From contig NZ_JNLX01000149.1 in assembly GCF_000715495.1 (NCBI RefSeq), positions 87,116 through 151,115 on the forward strand: 64,000 nt of DNA, written 5' to 3'. The stretch's first letter is position 1; every line of letters begins with the position of its first letter. The notes below the pieces were generated by a model. That model had not been told where the DNA came from and searched no databases. It saw only the letters and a program-made list of their open reading frames with translations. Positions 19,818-28,762 of this stretch are shown in pieces. A program made the translations under genes and the position numbers. Origin of the DNA: Hymenobacter sp. IS2118. GTDB lineage: Bacteria; Bacteroidota; Bacteroidia; Cytophagales; Hymenobacteraceae.

Positions 19818-21092
19818 CTACCCAATGCGCTCGAAGCCGCAGTAGCTGTGCAGCACCAGCGGCAGGGCTATGCCCGTGCTGGTTTGGTTGTTTTCCAGCA
19901 GCGCGGCCACAATGCGGGGCAGGGCCAGGGCCGAGCCGTTGAGCGTGTGCAGAAGCTGGGTTTTGCCGCCGTCGGCGCGGTAGCGGCACTTGAGACGGTT
20001 GGCCTGGTAGGTTTCAAAGTTCGATACCGAGCTCACTTCCAGCCAGCGGCCCTGGGCGGCGCTCCATACCTCCAGGTCGTAGGTGAGGGCAGCGGTGAAG
20101 CTCATGTCGCCGCCGCACAGGCGCAACACGCGGTAGGGGAGGCCCAACTGCTGCAACAGGCCTTCTACGTGGGCCAGCATGGCTTCCAGGGCGTCGTAGC
20201 TCTGGTCGGGCTCCGTGATTTGCACAATTTCCACCTTGTCGAACTGGTGCAGGCGGTTGAGGCCGCGCACGTCGGCACCCCAGGAACCGGCCTCGCGGCG
20301 GAAGCAGGGCGTGTGGCCGGCCATGCGCACGGGCAGCTTATCCAGGGCAATGATTTCGTCGCGGTAAATATTGGTCAGCGGCACCTCGGCCGTGGGAATG
20401 AGGTAGAGGTCGTCCTTAGCGTCGTGGTACATCTGGCCCTCCTTGTCGGGCAGCTGGCCGGTGCCGTAGCCGCTGGCCTCGTTCACCAGAATCGGGGGCT
20501 GCATTTCGGTGTAGCCGGCGTCGCGGGCCTCGTCCAGAAAGAAGTTGATGAGGGCGCGTTGCAGCCGGGCGCCCTGGTTCTTGTACACCGGAAAGCCCGC
20601 GCCCGTGATTTTGTTGCCCAGCTCAAAGTCGATGATGTCATACTTTTTAATAAGCTCCCAGTGCGGCTGCGCGTCGGGGCCCAGCGTGGGCTTGGTGCCG
20701 TGCTCGCGCACTACTTCGTTGTCCTGGGCGGCGCGGCCCTGGGGCACGCTGGCGTGGGGCAGGTTGGGCAGCTTGTAGAGCAGTTGCTGCTGCTCTTTTT
20801 CCACTTGCGTCAGCTCGGCGGCGGCGGCTTGGGTGTACTGCTTGAGCTCGGCAGTGCGGGCCTTGAGGGTTTCGGCACCGGCTTTATCGCCGGCTTTCAT
20901 CAGGCCGCCTATCTGGCGGGCCAGCTCATTGGCTTCGGCCTGGGCCGCGTCGTGGCTGGTTTGGAGGGAGCGGCGGCGCTGGTCCAGGTCAAGGATGGCG
21001 GCCACATCGGCGGGGCCGGTGGCGTAATGTTTTTTGGCGAGGCCAGCCAGCACCAGCTCGGTCTGGTCGCGGAGAACGGAAATTTGCAGCAT
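19818..21092 (-). CDS. serS: Seryl-tRNA synthetase
   Basis: The 424-residue class II synthetase charges tRNA-Ser. It has the N-terminal coiled-coil arm (about residues 30-100, LDLDQRRRSLQTSHDAAQAE through TQVEKEQQQLL), motif 2 (PCFRREAGSWG, then LNRLHQFDKVEIV) and motif 3 (TLNGSALALPRIVAALLENNQ). ATG 21092 (MLQISVLRDQTEL) is the family start; the open frame runs 30 codons further upstream without homologous sequence. No T-box-like leader was seen. It is transcribed divergently from rho. Confidence 0.97.
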   Translation of the reverse strand: MLQISVLRDQTELVLAGLAKKHYATGPADVAAILDLDQRRRSLQTSHDAAQAEANELARQIGGLMKAGDKAGAETLKARTAELKQYTQAAAAELTQVEKEQQQLLYKLPNLPHASVPQGRAAQDNEVVREHGTKPTLGPDAQPHWELIKKYDIIDFELGNKITGAGFPVYKNQGARLQRALINFFLDEARDAGYTEMQPPILVNEASGYGTGQLPDKEGQMYHDAKDDLYLIPTAEVPLTNIYRDEIIALDKLPVRMAGHTPCFRREAGSWGADVRGLNRLHQFDKVEIVQITEPDQSYDALEAMLAHVEGLLQQLGLPYRVLRLCGGDMSFTAALTYDLEVWSAAQGRWLEVSSVSNFETYQANRLKCRYRADGGKTQLLHTLNGSALALPRIVAALLENNQTSTGIALPLVLHSYCGFERIG

Positions 21093-21538
21093 GGGGCTTG
21101 AAGTGGAACGGGGGCAAATGTCGGAAGTAAAACCGGGTAGAACCACAGGGCTGCTGCTGTGGGCCTTGGCGCGGGCACGCAACTTATTTTGCGGCCCAGC
21201 CTGTTAGGGCCTCGTCGGGCGGCATCCGATTTGGCAGTTTGCCCGTAATGCGCTAACATTGCGTTAGCAACCGGCCGCCGTGGCCGGAACCGCAGGCCCT
21301 GGCGCCTGCTTCCGGCCCGTCATTTGCTGAACCCCCTCGCGGCCCCTTTCGCACCTCATTTTCTTGCTTATCCATTGCGCGCCGCGCGCTGCTATTCTCG
21401 CAATAGCCCGCGTTTCCTGCCAATGCTTTATCGCGGCCTGTCCGCTTTCGTGCCGTAGCTGGTTTGTTGGGCCCCACGCGGGCTCCCAGGGTCGCCAGCC
21501 CCTCGATTCACGCCGATGTTTCTCCCCTTATTCCCTTT
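21093..21538. other. 446-bp divergent region between serS and rho
   Basis: This GC-rich spacer carries two small hairpins near each other: GCTAAC/GTTAGC (21252-21268) and CCGGCC/GGCCGG (21271-21287). I see no TAnnTTTG box and no ORF with protein-like composition. A long rho leader is likely, since rho is often autoregulated through its leader, but nothing here proves it. Confidence 0.4.
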
Positions 21539-23773
21539 ATGCACACCATTAACGAGTTGAAGGACCGGCTGCTGTCCGACCTGAAAGAAATTGCCGAGCA
21601 GATGAATGTCGGCAACTTTAAACGGCTCAGCAAGCAGGATTTGATTTACAAAATCCTCGACCAGCAAGCCCTCATTCCGGGTGCCGCCGACCAGCCTGCC
21701 CCCGCGGCTGCTCCGGCCGCCGTGGCCGAAGCCCCTGCGGCGACCGCTGCCGCACCCCGCGCACCCAAAGCCCGCCGCCCGGCCCCCAGCACCGCCGAAC
21801 AGCCTTTTTCGGACGTAGCCCCGCCCGCTGCCAAAACCGCCCGCCCCGCGCGGGAGCCCCGCCGCGAGTCCGAGCCCGCCGCCAACGTCGAAATTCTGGA
21901 CCCCATCGAAGGCCTGGCCCTGGTGCCCGCCTCGGAAGCTACCGGCGCCTCCCTGGCCAACGAGCCCGTGCCAGTAGTGGCCCCGCAGGCCAACGAAGAA
22001 GCTGGCCCCAGCGCCGACCAACAGATTAACGGCACCGAGCAGCAGGACGCCAACGCCGCCCGCCCCGAGCGCCGCGAGCGCCGCGAGCGCCGCGAGCGGG
22101 TAGACCGCGCCGGCCGCCCCATCACGGAGCAGCGCGCCGCCGAGATGGCCGCCGAAAAAGCCGCCGCCGAAATTGCCGCCGCCGCCGAAGCTGCCAACGC
22201 GCCCTTGGAGAACGGCAATGATGGCCGTGATGGCCGCCGCGAACCCGGTGGGAGTGGCTTTGGCGACCGCCGCGAAAACCGCGCCGACCGCTTCGAGCGC
22301 GACAACCGCGAGCCGCGTGACGGCCGCGAGCAGCGCTTTCCGCGCAACGACCAGCCCCGTGAAAACCGCGAGCCCCGCAACGACCAACCCCGGGAGCAGC
22401 GTGAGCCTCGCAACGACCAACCCCGCGAAAACCGGGAAGGCCAGCCCCGCGAGCCGCGCAACGACCAGCCCCGCAATGGCCAGGAGCGCGATAATAACCG
22501 CAACCTGACCCGCGAGGAGCGCTACGCCCAGCGCGACCTACAGCGCCAACAGCGCGCCCTCAACCCCGATGGCACGCCCCGCACCGACCAGCCCCAGCGC
22601 GAGCCGCGCGAACCCCAGCCGCAGCGCGAGCCCCAGCGCCCCGCCCGGCAGGACCTGGACCTGGTGGTGCCCGGCGGCGGCACCTTTGAGTTGATGCCCG
22701 ACGGTGGCTACGGCTTCCTGCGCTCGCCCTACTACAACTACCTCTCCTCGCCCGACGACATTTACGTGTCGCCGCAGCAGGTGAAGCAATACGCCATGAA
22801 GCCCGGCGACACGGTGATTTGCACCATTCGCCCGCCGCGCGAAGGCGAAAAATACTTTGCCCTGGTGGGTGTGGACAGCATGAACGGCCGCACCGTGGAG
22901 GAAGTCCGCGACCGGGTGCCGTTCAGCCACCTCACCCCGCTTTTTGCCGACCAGCGCATGAAGCTGAGCACCAAGTCCAGCCAAATCAGCACCCGCGTGC
23001 TTGACTTGTTTGCCCCCATCGGCAAAGGCCAGCGCGGCCTGATTGTGGCCCAGCCCAAAACCGGTAAAACCGTGCTGCTGCAGGAAGTAGCCAACGCCAT
23101 TTCCGAGAACCACCCCGAGGTGTATCTGATGATACTGCTCATCGACGAACGCCCCGAGGAAGTGACCGATATGGCCCGCACCGTGAAGGCCGAAGTGCTC
23201 AGCTCGACCTTCGACGAAACGGCCGACCGCCACGTGAAAATCGCCGAAATGGCTCTCGACAAGGCGCGTCGCCTCGTGGAGTGTGGCCACGACGTGGTCA
23301 TTCTGCTCGACTCCATTACCCGCCTGGCGCGGGCTTACAACACGGTGCAGCCCAGCTCCTCGCGCATCCTTTCGGGTGGTATCGATGCGGGCGCCCTGCA
23401 AAAGCCCAAGCGCTTTTTCGGTGCGGCCCGCAACGTGGAAGGCGGCGGCTCACTCACTATCATTGCCACCGCTCTCATCGAAACTGGCTCCAAAATGGAC
23501 GAGGTTATCTTCGAGGAATTCAAAGGCACCGGCAACATGGAACTGCAGCTGGACCGCAAGCTGGCCAACAAGCGCGTATTCCCGGCCATCGACATCCCGG
23601 CTTCCGGCACCCGCCGCGAAGACCTGCTCATGAGCAAGGACGAGCTGAGCCGCGTGTGGGTACTGCGCAAGTTCATGTCGGACATGACGGCCACCGAGGC
23701 CATGGAATTCCTGAAGGACCGCATCAAAGGCACTAAGGATAACGAGGAATTCCTCATCTCCATGAACGGCTAA
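21539..23773 (+). CDS. rho: Transcription termination factor Rho with long disordered insertion
   Basis: The 744-residue protein is far longer than the roughly 420 residues of E. coli Rho. It has an N-terminal Rho_N helix bundle ([22 protein letters not shown]), then about 320 residues of low-complexity sequence: an Ala/Pro-rich part followed by an Arg/Glu/Asn/Gln/Pro-rich part with tandem [11 protein letters not shown] units (about 265-320). The RNA-binding domain ([17 protein letters not shown]) and the ATPase core with Walker A ([10 protein letters not shown]), Walker B region ([16 protein letters not shown]) and Q/R-loop follow. The start is ATG 21539. Long insertions of this type are known in Bacteroidota Rho; in Bacteroides the insertion supports phase separation. 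Confidence 0.97.
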   Translation: MHTINELKDRLLSDLKEIAEQMNVGNFKRLSKQDLIYKILDQQALIPGAADQPAPAAAPAAVAEAPAATAAAPRAPKARRPAPSTAEQPFSDVAPPAAKTARPAREPRRESEPAANVEILDPIEGLALVPASEATGASLANEPVPVVAPQANEEAGPSADQQINGTEQQDANAARPERRERRERRERVDRAGRPITEQRAAEMAAEKAAAEIAAAAEAANAPLENGNDGRDGRREPGGSGFGDRRENRADRFERDNREPRDGREQRFPRNDQPRENREPRNDQPREQREPRNDQPRENREGQPREPRNDQPRNGQERDNNRNLTREERYAQRDLQRQQRALNPDGTPRTDQPQREPREPQPQREPQRPARQDLDLVVPGGGTFELMPDGGYGFLRSPYYNYLSSPDDIYVSPQQVKQYAMKPGDTVICTIRPPREGEKYFALVGVDSMNGRTVEEVRDRVPFSHLTPLFADQRMKLSTKSSQISTRVLDLFAPIGKGQRGLIVAQPKTGKTVLLQEVANAISENHPEVYLMILLIDERPEEVTDMARTVKAEVLSSTFDETADRHVKIAEMALDKARRLVECGHDVVILLDSITRLARAYNTVQPSSSRILSGGIDAGALQKPKRFFGAARNVEGGGSLTIIATALIETGSKMDEVIFEEFKGTGNMELQLDRKLANKRVFPAIDIPASGTRREDLLMSKDELSRVWVLRKFMSDMTATEAMEFLKDRIKGTKDNEEFLISMNG
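22340..22490 (+). repeat. Tandem repeats encoding the NDQPRE segment of Rho
   Basis: Units of about 36 bp built on CGCAACGACCA(G/A)CCCCG repeat four times inside rho. Codon-level differences between units suggest an old array rather than a fresh expansion. Confidence 0.75.
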
Positions 23774-23793
23774 TCCCGATTTGCTTTACAAAC

Positions 23794-23827
23794 GAAAAGC
23801 CCGTTGCAGTAATGCAGCGGGCTTTTT
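23794..23827 (+). terminator. Terminator after rho
   Basis: AAAAGCCCGTTGCA and TGCAGCGGGCTTTTTT pair with one mismatch around GTAA, ending in a six-T run, 20 bp after the rho stop codon. Confidence 0.85.
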
Positions 23828-23838
23828 TGTGCAACGGG

Positions 23839-23969
23839 GTAGAGACGCATATTTGCGTCTCGTCGTTGAACGGAACCGTTCGACGACGAGACGCAAGTCG
23901 TTCAACGCAATTTGTTCGACGGCGCTGCCGCAAGTCGTTCAACGACGAGACGCAAATATGCGTCTCTAC
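23839..23969. repeat. 131-bp palindrome of the GTAGAGACGCA family
   Basis: The outer 33 bp on each side (23839-23871 and 23937-23969, starting GTAGAGACGCATATTTGCG) are perfect inverted copies. The 65-bp centre contains further GACGAGACGCAAGTCG and GTTCAACG units in both orientations. It is MITE-like in shape but has no target duplication that I can see. It ends 6 bp before a -7 box. Confidence 0.9.
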
Positions 23970-23974
23970 ACCGC

Positions 23975-23982
23975 TAAATTTG
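23975..23982 (+). promoter_or_regulatory. -7 box (TAAATTTG) before the DsbA-like gene
   Basis: A perfect TAnnTTTG box lies 19 bp before the ATG at 24002. The -33 region would fall inside the palindrome that ends at 23969, so the repeat supplies the upstream promoter sequence. Confidence 0.55.
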
Positions 23983-24001
23983 GGCTCCATCACATTACCC
24001 A

Positions 24002-24658
24002 ATGGCCCCTGTTTCCCTGCCCGAATTACTCTACATCCACGACCCACTGTGCGGCTGGTGCTACGGCATGAGCCCCGTTATCGGCCGCGTCCAAGCTGAT
24101 TTTGCCGGCCGGCTCGACGTATCGGTGCTGTGCGGCGGCATGCTGACCGGCGTGCAGGCCGCACCCATGGCGGAAGCATGGCACGACCTCAAAAAGGAGT
24201 TGGCCGATGTAAAAAAGGCGACGGGCGTGGAAGTAGGCGTTGCATTCACCGCTCTGGCCGAAACTGGAAATTACGTGTACGACTCGGAGCCGCCGAGCCG
24301 GGCCATTGTCGCTTTTCGGCAGATTACGCAGGACCCCGCCCGCGCCGTGGCCTTCGCGCACGCCGTGCAGCTGGCCCTGTTTCGGGACGGAATGGATTTG
24401 AACGACCCGACTACCTACAACGCGCTGCTGGCGCCATTCGGCGTGGATGCAACGGAGTTCCACCGCCGGTTTGCGGCCCCCGAAACGGCCCGGGCAACCC
24501 AGCAGGAATTTGCCGCCGTGGCCCGCATCGGGGTGCAGGGCTTCCCCACCAGCGTGGTGCGGCTGGGGGAGCGGGGCTACGTGCTGGCCCGCGGCTACCA
24601 GCCCTACGAACTGGTACGGCATGGCTTGGAGCAGCTGTTGCGGGAGCAAGGTGCGTAA
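24002..24658 (+). CDS. DsbA/FrnE-family thiol oxidoreductase-like protein
   Basis: The 218-residue protein has a thioredoxin-fold redox motif CGWC at residues 17-20 (DPLCGWCYGMSP), a long helical insertion and the cis-proline loop GFPTSVV near the end. This matches cytoplasmic DsbA-family proteins of the FrnE/YwbO type (COG3531-like). There is no signal peptide, so it probably works in the cytoplasm on unknown thiol substrates. It is a single-gene unit that starts right beside a palindromic repeat. Confidence 0.85.
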   Translation: MAPVSLPELLYIHDPLCGWCYGMSPVIGRVQADFAGRLDVSVLCGGMLTGVQAAPMAEAWHDLKKELADVKKATGVEVGVAFTALAETGNYVYDSEPPSRAIVAFRQITQDPARAVAFAHAVQLALFRDGMDLNDPTTYNALLAPFGVDATEFHRRFAAPETARATQQEFAAVARIGVQGFPTSVVRLGERGYVLARGYQPYELVRHGLEQLLREQGA

Positions 24659-24670
24659 TAGGTCGGCGCT

Positions 24671-25300
24671 TTACCGTACTCGAATAACCTCTTTTTGCAG
24701 TGGCGACCACGCAATCCGCTGCTGGTCTTCTTTGCCTTTTAAATAGTCGAATCGAATGGCGTCGGGGCGCTGCTTGAGGTCGTTCCAGGCGGTAGGGTCC
24801 AGGTTCTCAAGGCCCGTTGGCAAAGCAGCCTCGGCGGCAATGGCGGGGGCGTGAAATTGCGAAGGCTGAAAGAACTGGTCGATGCGCCGCCGTACAAAGG
24901 CTTCGCGCTGGGCGCGGGTGGCAGTGGGCGTGGTCATCTCGTACACCAGCGCGGCTTCGAGGTCGGGCTCAGTGAGCATTTCTCGGAAGATGACCTGGCC
25001 CTCGGCGTTGGTAATGGTGAATTCGCCGGTGCCTTCCAGCATCGACGGGCCCCGAAATACCAGCTGGAAGGTATCGGGGGGACCCTGTGGGCTGCTGAAA
25101 TTGCGCCGCTCGCGCACCGTGCGCAAGGTGTCGCGCAGGGCCGAAACCGCTTTGGCGCGGGAAGTATCGGGGGCGGGCAGCGCCGCAGAATCCTGCGCTG
25201 GCTGGCCGGCCGTAGCGGAGGCCGTTTCTTCCTGCACGGCCGAGGGGTTGGAATTGCAGGCCGCCAGCAGCGGCAACAGAGCGAGCCAAGAGTAGCGCAT
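24671..25300 (-). CDS. Lipoprotein of unknown function
   Basis: The 209-residue product starts with a lipoprotein signal (MRYSWLALLPLLAACNS, lipid Cys 15), then a Ser/Ala/Thr-rich linker and a domain with TFQLVFRGPSMLEGTGEFTI and LEAALVYEMTTPTATRAQREAFVRRRIDQFF. I do not recognise the family. The ATG at 25300 places the signal correctly; the frame is open 40 codons further upstream. It is 85 bp downstream of the UbiA-family gene and may share its transcript. Confidence 0.6.
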   Translation of the reverse strand: MRYSWLALLPLLAACNSNPSAVQEETASATAGQPAQDSAALPAPDTSRAKAVSALRDTLRTVRERRNFSSPQGPPDTFQLVFRGPSMLEGTGEFTITNAEGQVIFREMLTEPDLEAALVYEMTTPTATRAQREAFVRRRIDQFFQPSQFHAPAIAAEAALPTGLENLDPTAWNDLKQRPDAIRFDYLKGKEDQQRIAWSPLQKEVIRVR

Positions 25301-25385
25301 GAGGTCAGCTAATAAGAAACGAGACAATACTTGTTTATACGCAAATGCGCCGTGCAGAAGGTGTTTTTTCGGAATAAGGGCCGCG

Positions 25386-26261
25386 TTAGTGCCAGAGTAG
25401 CATAGCAATAAAGGCCGCACTCAGACACAACGACGACACTTGGTTCATGCGCATGGTGTGCTCAAAATTGGCAGCTTTCTCATCGTGCCACACCAGCCAG
25501 GCCCAGCGGCCAAACAGTACCACCACCGGCCCGGTAGCCACCAGAAATAGCAGCAGCGGCCGGATTTCCTGGCGTAGCCAGTAAGCCAGGCCCAGCGTGG
25601 CAGCGCCTGCCAGCAGTCCCACCGCTGCAAACACAAACGTGCCCCGAATACCCAGCCGCAAGCTTAGGGTGCGGTCGCCGCGTTGGGCGTCTTCCTCATG
25701 TTGGTACACCTGCGTGAGCGGGTAAGAGCCGCACAAAAACAGCGTGCTCACCAGCGCCAGCAGCAGGTTGGTCTTTTCCAATAGCTGGCTTTCCGTGGCT
25801 CCCGCGCCTACCTGCGTCATCAAAAAAGTAAAAGCACCCTGAAATACCACCACCACCAGCGTGCTTAGCAGCGGGTACTTTTTTAGTCGGATTCCCTCGT
25901 AGCTGTACGCCTTCGAAACTAGCAGGTACACCACCACCAGCCCCGCAAACGGCAGCGACAGCAACGCTGCCCCGACCACGGCCAGCGCATCGAAGAGCCA
26001 CACCAGGTGCAGCAGCTCCGGTGTCACTTTGGGCGGCGCCTTGAGGCCGCCAATGCTGCCCTCGTCCTTGTCGTAGTAGGAATTGTAGCCGTTGGAGGCG
26101 GGGTAGGCCAGTAGGTGCAGCACCACAAATACGCCCGCCGCCCGTCCGCTGCTCCATGGCCCGCGCAGAGCACTCAGCCCAAACCAGAACACGGGCATGA
26201 GGTAAATAGAAAAAGGAATGCGCAGCAGCGGCAGCGCTTTTTTATAAGCAGCAAAAGACAT
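25386..26261 (-). CDS. UbiA-family prenyltransferase
   Basis: The 291-residue integral membrane protein has about eight hydrophobic segments and both Asp-rich motifs of the superfamily: NGYNSYYDKDEGSIGG near residue 67 and HEEDAQRGDRTLSL near residue 185. Members move prenyl chains onto aromatic acceptors for quinones, hemes or other lipids. The second motif has the form DxxxGDRTL seen in MenA/chlorophyll-synthase-like members, but the substrate cannot be fixed. The start is ATG 26261. A methyltransferase gene ends 83 bp upstream on the same strand; together they could modify one lipid. Confidence 0.85.
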   Translation of the reverse strand: MSFAAYKKALPLLRIPFSIYLMPVFWFGLSALRGPWSSGRAAGVFVVLHLLAYPASNGYNSYYDKDEGSIGGLKAPPKVTPELLHLVWLFDALAVVGAALLSLPFAGLVVVYLLVSKAYSYEGIRLKKYPLLSTLVVVVFQGAFTFLMTQVGAGATESQLLEKTNLLLALVSTLFLCGSYPLTQVYQHEEDAQRGDRTLSLRLGIRGTFVFAAVGLLAGAATLGLAYWLRQEIRPLLLFLVATGPVVVLFGRWAWLVWHDEKAANFEHTMRMNQVSSLCLSAAFIAMLLWH

Positions 26262-26344
26262 GCACGAAAGTAGGGGGAAGGGTGGTTTCTTGGTCTTGCC
26301 AATTACCCAAACGGCGCGGAAACGCGAAGCACCGCTTCGCGCTA

Positions 26345-27133
26345 CTATTGCTTCGGCCAGCCGATGAGGTAGGTGACCTGCGGGCCCCACCAGTGGTGCT
26401 TTTTGCCCGCCTGCCACGTAAACAGCCCCGCCGGGTCGGCCGAATGGGCCAGGGCCAGCAGCTCATCCGTGGAATACATGCGGAGCAGTGACACCGACCC
26501 GTCCCAGATGGTGCAGAGCGGAATGATGGGGATGAGGTAGGTAAACACCAGCCGGCTGAGCCGGAACGGCCGAAAAAATGGCGTGAGCAGCAGTTGCGCC
26601 ACGGGCAGCACCGTGACCGCCAGCAGCAACTCCAGCCAGTGCTTCCCGGCGCCTTCAAACACGCCAATGCCCGTGCCGGCGCGCACGGCGTCGCGCAGCA
26701 TGGCGGTGGCCGCCTCGGGGGGAAAGTGGTGGAAGGCCGAAAAAATAGTGCGAAACCCCAGCAGATTTGCCGGCACCGCCAGCGCGTTCACGGGAGCATT
26801 TTCGTGCCCGATGCGGCCGTGCGTGCGTCGGGCAATGTCGGTCCAGGCAGCGGGTTGGGGGTAGAGGTCGGTGAGGGTGATGCGCACGTCGCGCATGCCC
26901 TGCGCTTCCAGGGCGCGCCACACGGTTTCGGTGCCGCCCCCGGCGCCGGCCCCCAACTCCAGCACGGTGGTCTGGCCCGTGTGGCGCAGGCCCTCGGCCA
27001 GCAGCGGCGCAATGGGCCGGTAGGTACCCAGGGCCGAAATCATGAACCGCAGGTAGTCCATCATGCCTGCCCGGATGACGGCCGGAAACCACGGCAGGTC
27101 TTCAAACTCAAACAGGCGTAAGCGTAGGCGCAT
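26345..27133 (-). CDS. SAM-dependent methyltransferase-like protein
   Basis: The 262-residue protein contains the class I methyltransferase motif I (VLELGAGAGGGTETVW near residue 68) and a motif II/post I stretch (RITLTDLYPQPAAW). A later hydrophobic stretch (WLELLLAVTVLPVAQLLLTPFF) suggests membrane association, unusual for this fold. The open frame extends 131 codons further upstream, but that part overlaps the neighbouring gene in another frame and lacks family features, so ATG 27133 was chosen. It precedes the UbiA-family gene on the same strand, which suggests action on a prenylated or lipid product. The substrate is unknown. Confidence 0.75.
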   Translation of the reverse strand: MRLRLRLFEFEDLPWFPAVIRAGMMDYLRFMISALGTYRPIAPLLAEGLRHTGQTTVLELGAGAGGGTETVWRALEAQGMRDVRITLTDLYPQPAAWTDIARRTHGRIGHENAPVNALAVPANLLGFRTIFSAFHHFPPEAATAMLRDAVRAGTGIGVFEGAGKHWLELLLAVTVLPVAQLLLTPFFRPFRLSRLVFTYLIPIIPLCTIWDGSVSLLRMYSTDELLALAHSADPAGLFTWQAGKKHHWWGPQVTYLIGWPKQ

Positions 27134-27273
27134 GACCCAAGGATACGAAAGCTGGGCGGGAGCGGCCAAAAAACGTTTTTGAACAGCTTCATATTCCGGC
27201 TTATGTGGCGCAATGCTCGCCCGCGTAACCAGGTACCGCGTCAACCTCGCCGCTTGGTAACGGCTGGCAACAT

Positions 27274-27711
27274 CTAAGCGTAGGCCACTTTTGCCGCTTT
27301 TTGGCGGGGCCGATACAGCCAGGCTACCGCCAACACCGCCGTGCCCAGATAAGGACGCGAAAAGCTCAGCAGGCTGCTGGGCGAGCCAATGGGCAACCAG
27401 TGCAGCAACGCCATATGGGCTACTCCAAACACCACCAATACCCCTGCCAGGGCCAGCAGGCGGCAGCGCAGTTCTGTGCAGGCACAGCGCGACATCGCAA
27501 AAAACGGCCACGCCAGCGGCACGCAAGCCAGCGAAAGTAGGGCTACCATTAGCCCCACTACCAGGGGTATCGCCAGGTCAGTCGGGTATTTGAAGCTGAA
27601 GTCCAGCACCAGTAAGGCAGTACCTCCCAGGTTGCTGAACAGCCAAACCCACATGGTGCGAGCCAGGGCCGACTGGCTAGTGACAGGAGTAGAAGAGTGA
27701 GTGAACGGCAT
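27274..27711 (-). CDS. Four-helix membrane protein of unknown function
   Basis: The 145-residue product begins at ATG 27711 with a Ser/Thr-rich cytoplasmic end and has four hydrophobic segments (MWVWLFSNLGGTALLVLDF, AIPLVVGLMVALLSLACV, LLALAGVLVVFGVAHMAL, YLGTAVLAVAWLY). It ends in a basic tail. No family is recognised. It lies 140 bp upstream of the methyltransferase gene on the same strand. Confidence 0.6.
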   Translation of the reverse strand: MPFTHSSTPVTSQSALARTMWVWLFSNLGGTALLVLDFSFKYPTDLAIPLVVGLMVALLSLACVPLAWPFFAMSRCACTELRCRLLALAGVLVVFGVAHMALLHWLPIGSPSSLLSFSRPYLGTAVLAVAWLYRPRQKAAKVAYA

Positions 27712-28078
27712 AGTGTAAAAAATGAGGGTGAATAAATGAGAGAAGCAGTAGTTCTGTAAAACCATCAAGAGGATTGTTTTACACGGTAAACACCTGATTT
27801 TAGGCGGCGAATGATTTACGAACCGTATTTATTGACTGGATTTTGTAAGTAGATAAGTTATACAAATGGGAAATTGCGGACTTGAAATAAAAGCTATTTG
27901 AGTATCGATGCCTGTAGAAAAGTATCTTGATAACCAAGTATTTATGAAATTCGGTGCATGAGGAATTATCCAGCATATAGAAACCCGTTCCGCTTTTGGG
28001 AGAAATTATTTTGAAAAAAATGCCAAGTCGCATTACTAACGCCCAATTGTGCCTAGCTTTGCATCACAAAGTACTTCT
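27712..28078. other. 367-bp AT-rich divergent region
   Basis: Strongly AT-rich DNA lies between two divergent membrane-protein genes. The right end holds the promoter/operator described at 28054-28074. A 77-codon frame on the minus strand (27800-28033) has AT-driven composition and no recognisable feature, so I do not call it a gene. Confidence 0.5.
28054..28074 (+). promoter_or_regulatory. Operator/promoter site A of the CTTTG-N5-CAAAG family
   Basis: A perfect -7 box TAGCTTTG (28054-28061) is followed by CATCA and then CAAAG (28067-28071), so CTTTG and CAAAG form an inverted repeat with a 5-bp centre that covers the -7 box and the expected start point. It lies 5 bp before the ATG at 28079. 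Sites B (29768) and C (45898) match it closely. The encoded winged-helix regulator (28759) is the likely ligand, which would make this an autoregulatory site. Confidence 0.65.
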
Positions 28079-28762
28079 ATGGTTATGAAGCCCGCCCACG
28101 CCGACCCGCTCGCCCAGCTCACCGAGATTCGCGCCATTATGGAGCGGAGCTCGCGGTTTTTGTCGTTGTCCGGCTTGAGCGGGGTAGGGGCGGGCGTGGT
28201 AGCGTTGGCCGGGGCCACAGTGGGCCACTTTTATCTGAAAAGCCATTATTCCGATGGCTACCTGCAGCTGATGCAGGGCTCGGCGCGGGAGCGGCAGGCG
28301 GCGCTGCCGTTTCTGCTGCTGCTCACGGCCGTGATGATAGGCGCGGCGCTGCTGCTGGCGTTTTTCTTCACCCAGCGCCGCACCAAACACGCTGGTCAGC
28401 CGCTGTGGAGCGGCCCGGCGCGGCGGCTGGCCTTGGCGCTGGCCGTGCCGCTGATTACAGGCGGGCTGTTTTGCCTGCGCCTGTTTTTGGGCGGCGATGC
28501 GGCCATGGTGGTGCCCGGCCTGCTGGTGTTCTACGGGCTGGCCCTGCTCAACGCCAGCAAATACACGCTGGAAGAAATCCGCTGGCTGGGCCTCACCCAG
28601 ATTGGGTTGGGCTTGCTGTGCATGCTGCTGCCGGGCTGGGGCCTGCTGTTCTTTGCCCTGGGCTTTGGCCTGGGCCACATCGGCTACGGCCTGGTGATGT
28701 ACAACCGCTACGAGCGGCCGGGCCCGGCCGGCGCGGCGCCTAACCCTGCATTGGCCCGTTGA
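28079..28762 (+). CDS. Membrane protein paired with a winged-helix regulator
   Basis: The 227-residue protein has a short N-terminal helix (LAQLTEIRAIMERSSRFLSLSG) followed by about six hydrophobic segments, ending in a cytoplasmic tail. This family is of unknown function but recurs in Bacteroidota directly upstream of a small winged-helix regulator, as here, with a 4-bp overlap. It may modulate or sense for the regulator. The start is ATG 28079 or 28085 (ATG GTT ATG); a GTG at 28049 lies before the promoter box and is unlikely. Confidence 0.75.
   Translation: MVMKPAHADPLAQLTEIRAIMERSSRFLSLSGLSGVGAGVVALAGATVGHFYLKSHYSDGYLQLMQGSARERQAALPFLLLLTAVMIGAALLLAFFFTQRRTKHAGQPLWSGPARRLALALAVPLITGGLFCLRLFLGGDAAMVVPGLLVFYGLALLNASKYTLEEIRWLGLTQIGLGLLCMLLPGWGLLFFALGFGLGHIGYGLVMYNRYERPGPAGAAPNPALAR

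Noticed and set aside
19848..21101. Plus-strand frame of 417 codons opposite serS
   Set aside because: Shadow frame without domains; serS is complete.
21464..21538. Upstream start for Rho adding 25 residues
   Set aside because: The ATG at 21539 begins exactly with the conserved Rho_N helix ([12 protein letters not shown]), while upstream residues lack similarity.
26345..27526. Longer 393-residue version of the methyltransferase
   Set aside because: The extra 131 codons overlap the adjacent membrane-protein gene and read as low-complexity sequence; the methyltransferase fold fits within the part after 27133.
27800..28033. 77-codon minus-strand ORF in AT-rich DNA
   Set aside because: Composition is what AT-rich noncoding DNA would give by chance, no signal or domain, and it overlaps the divergent promoter region.
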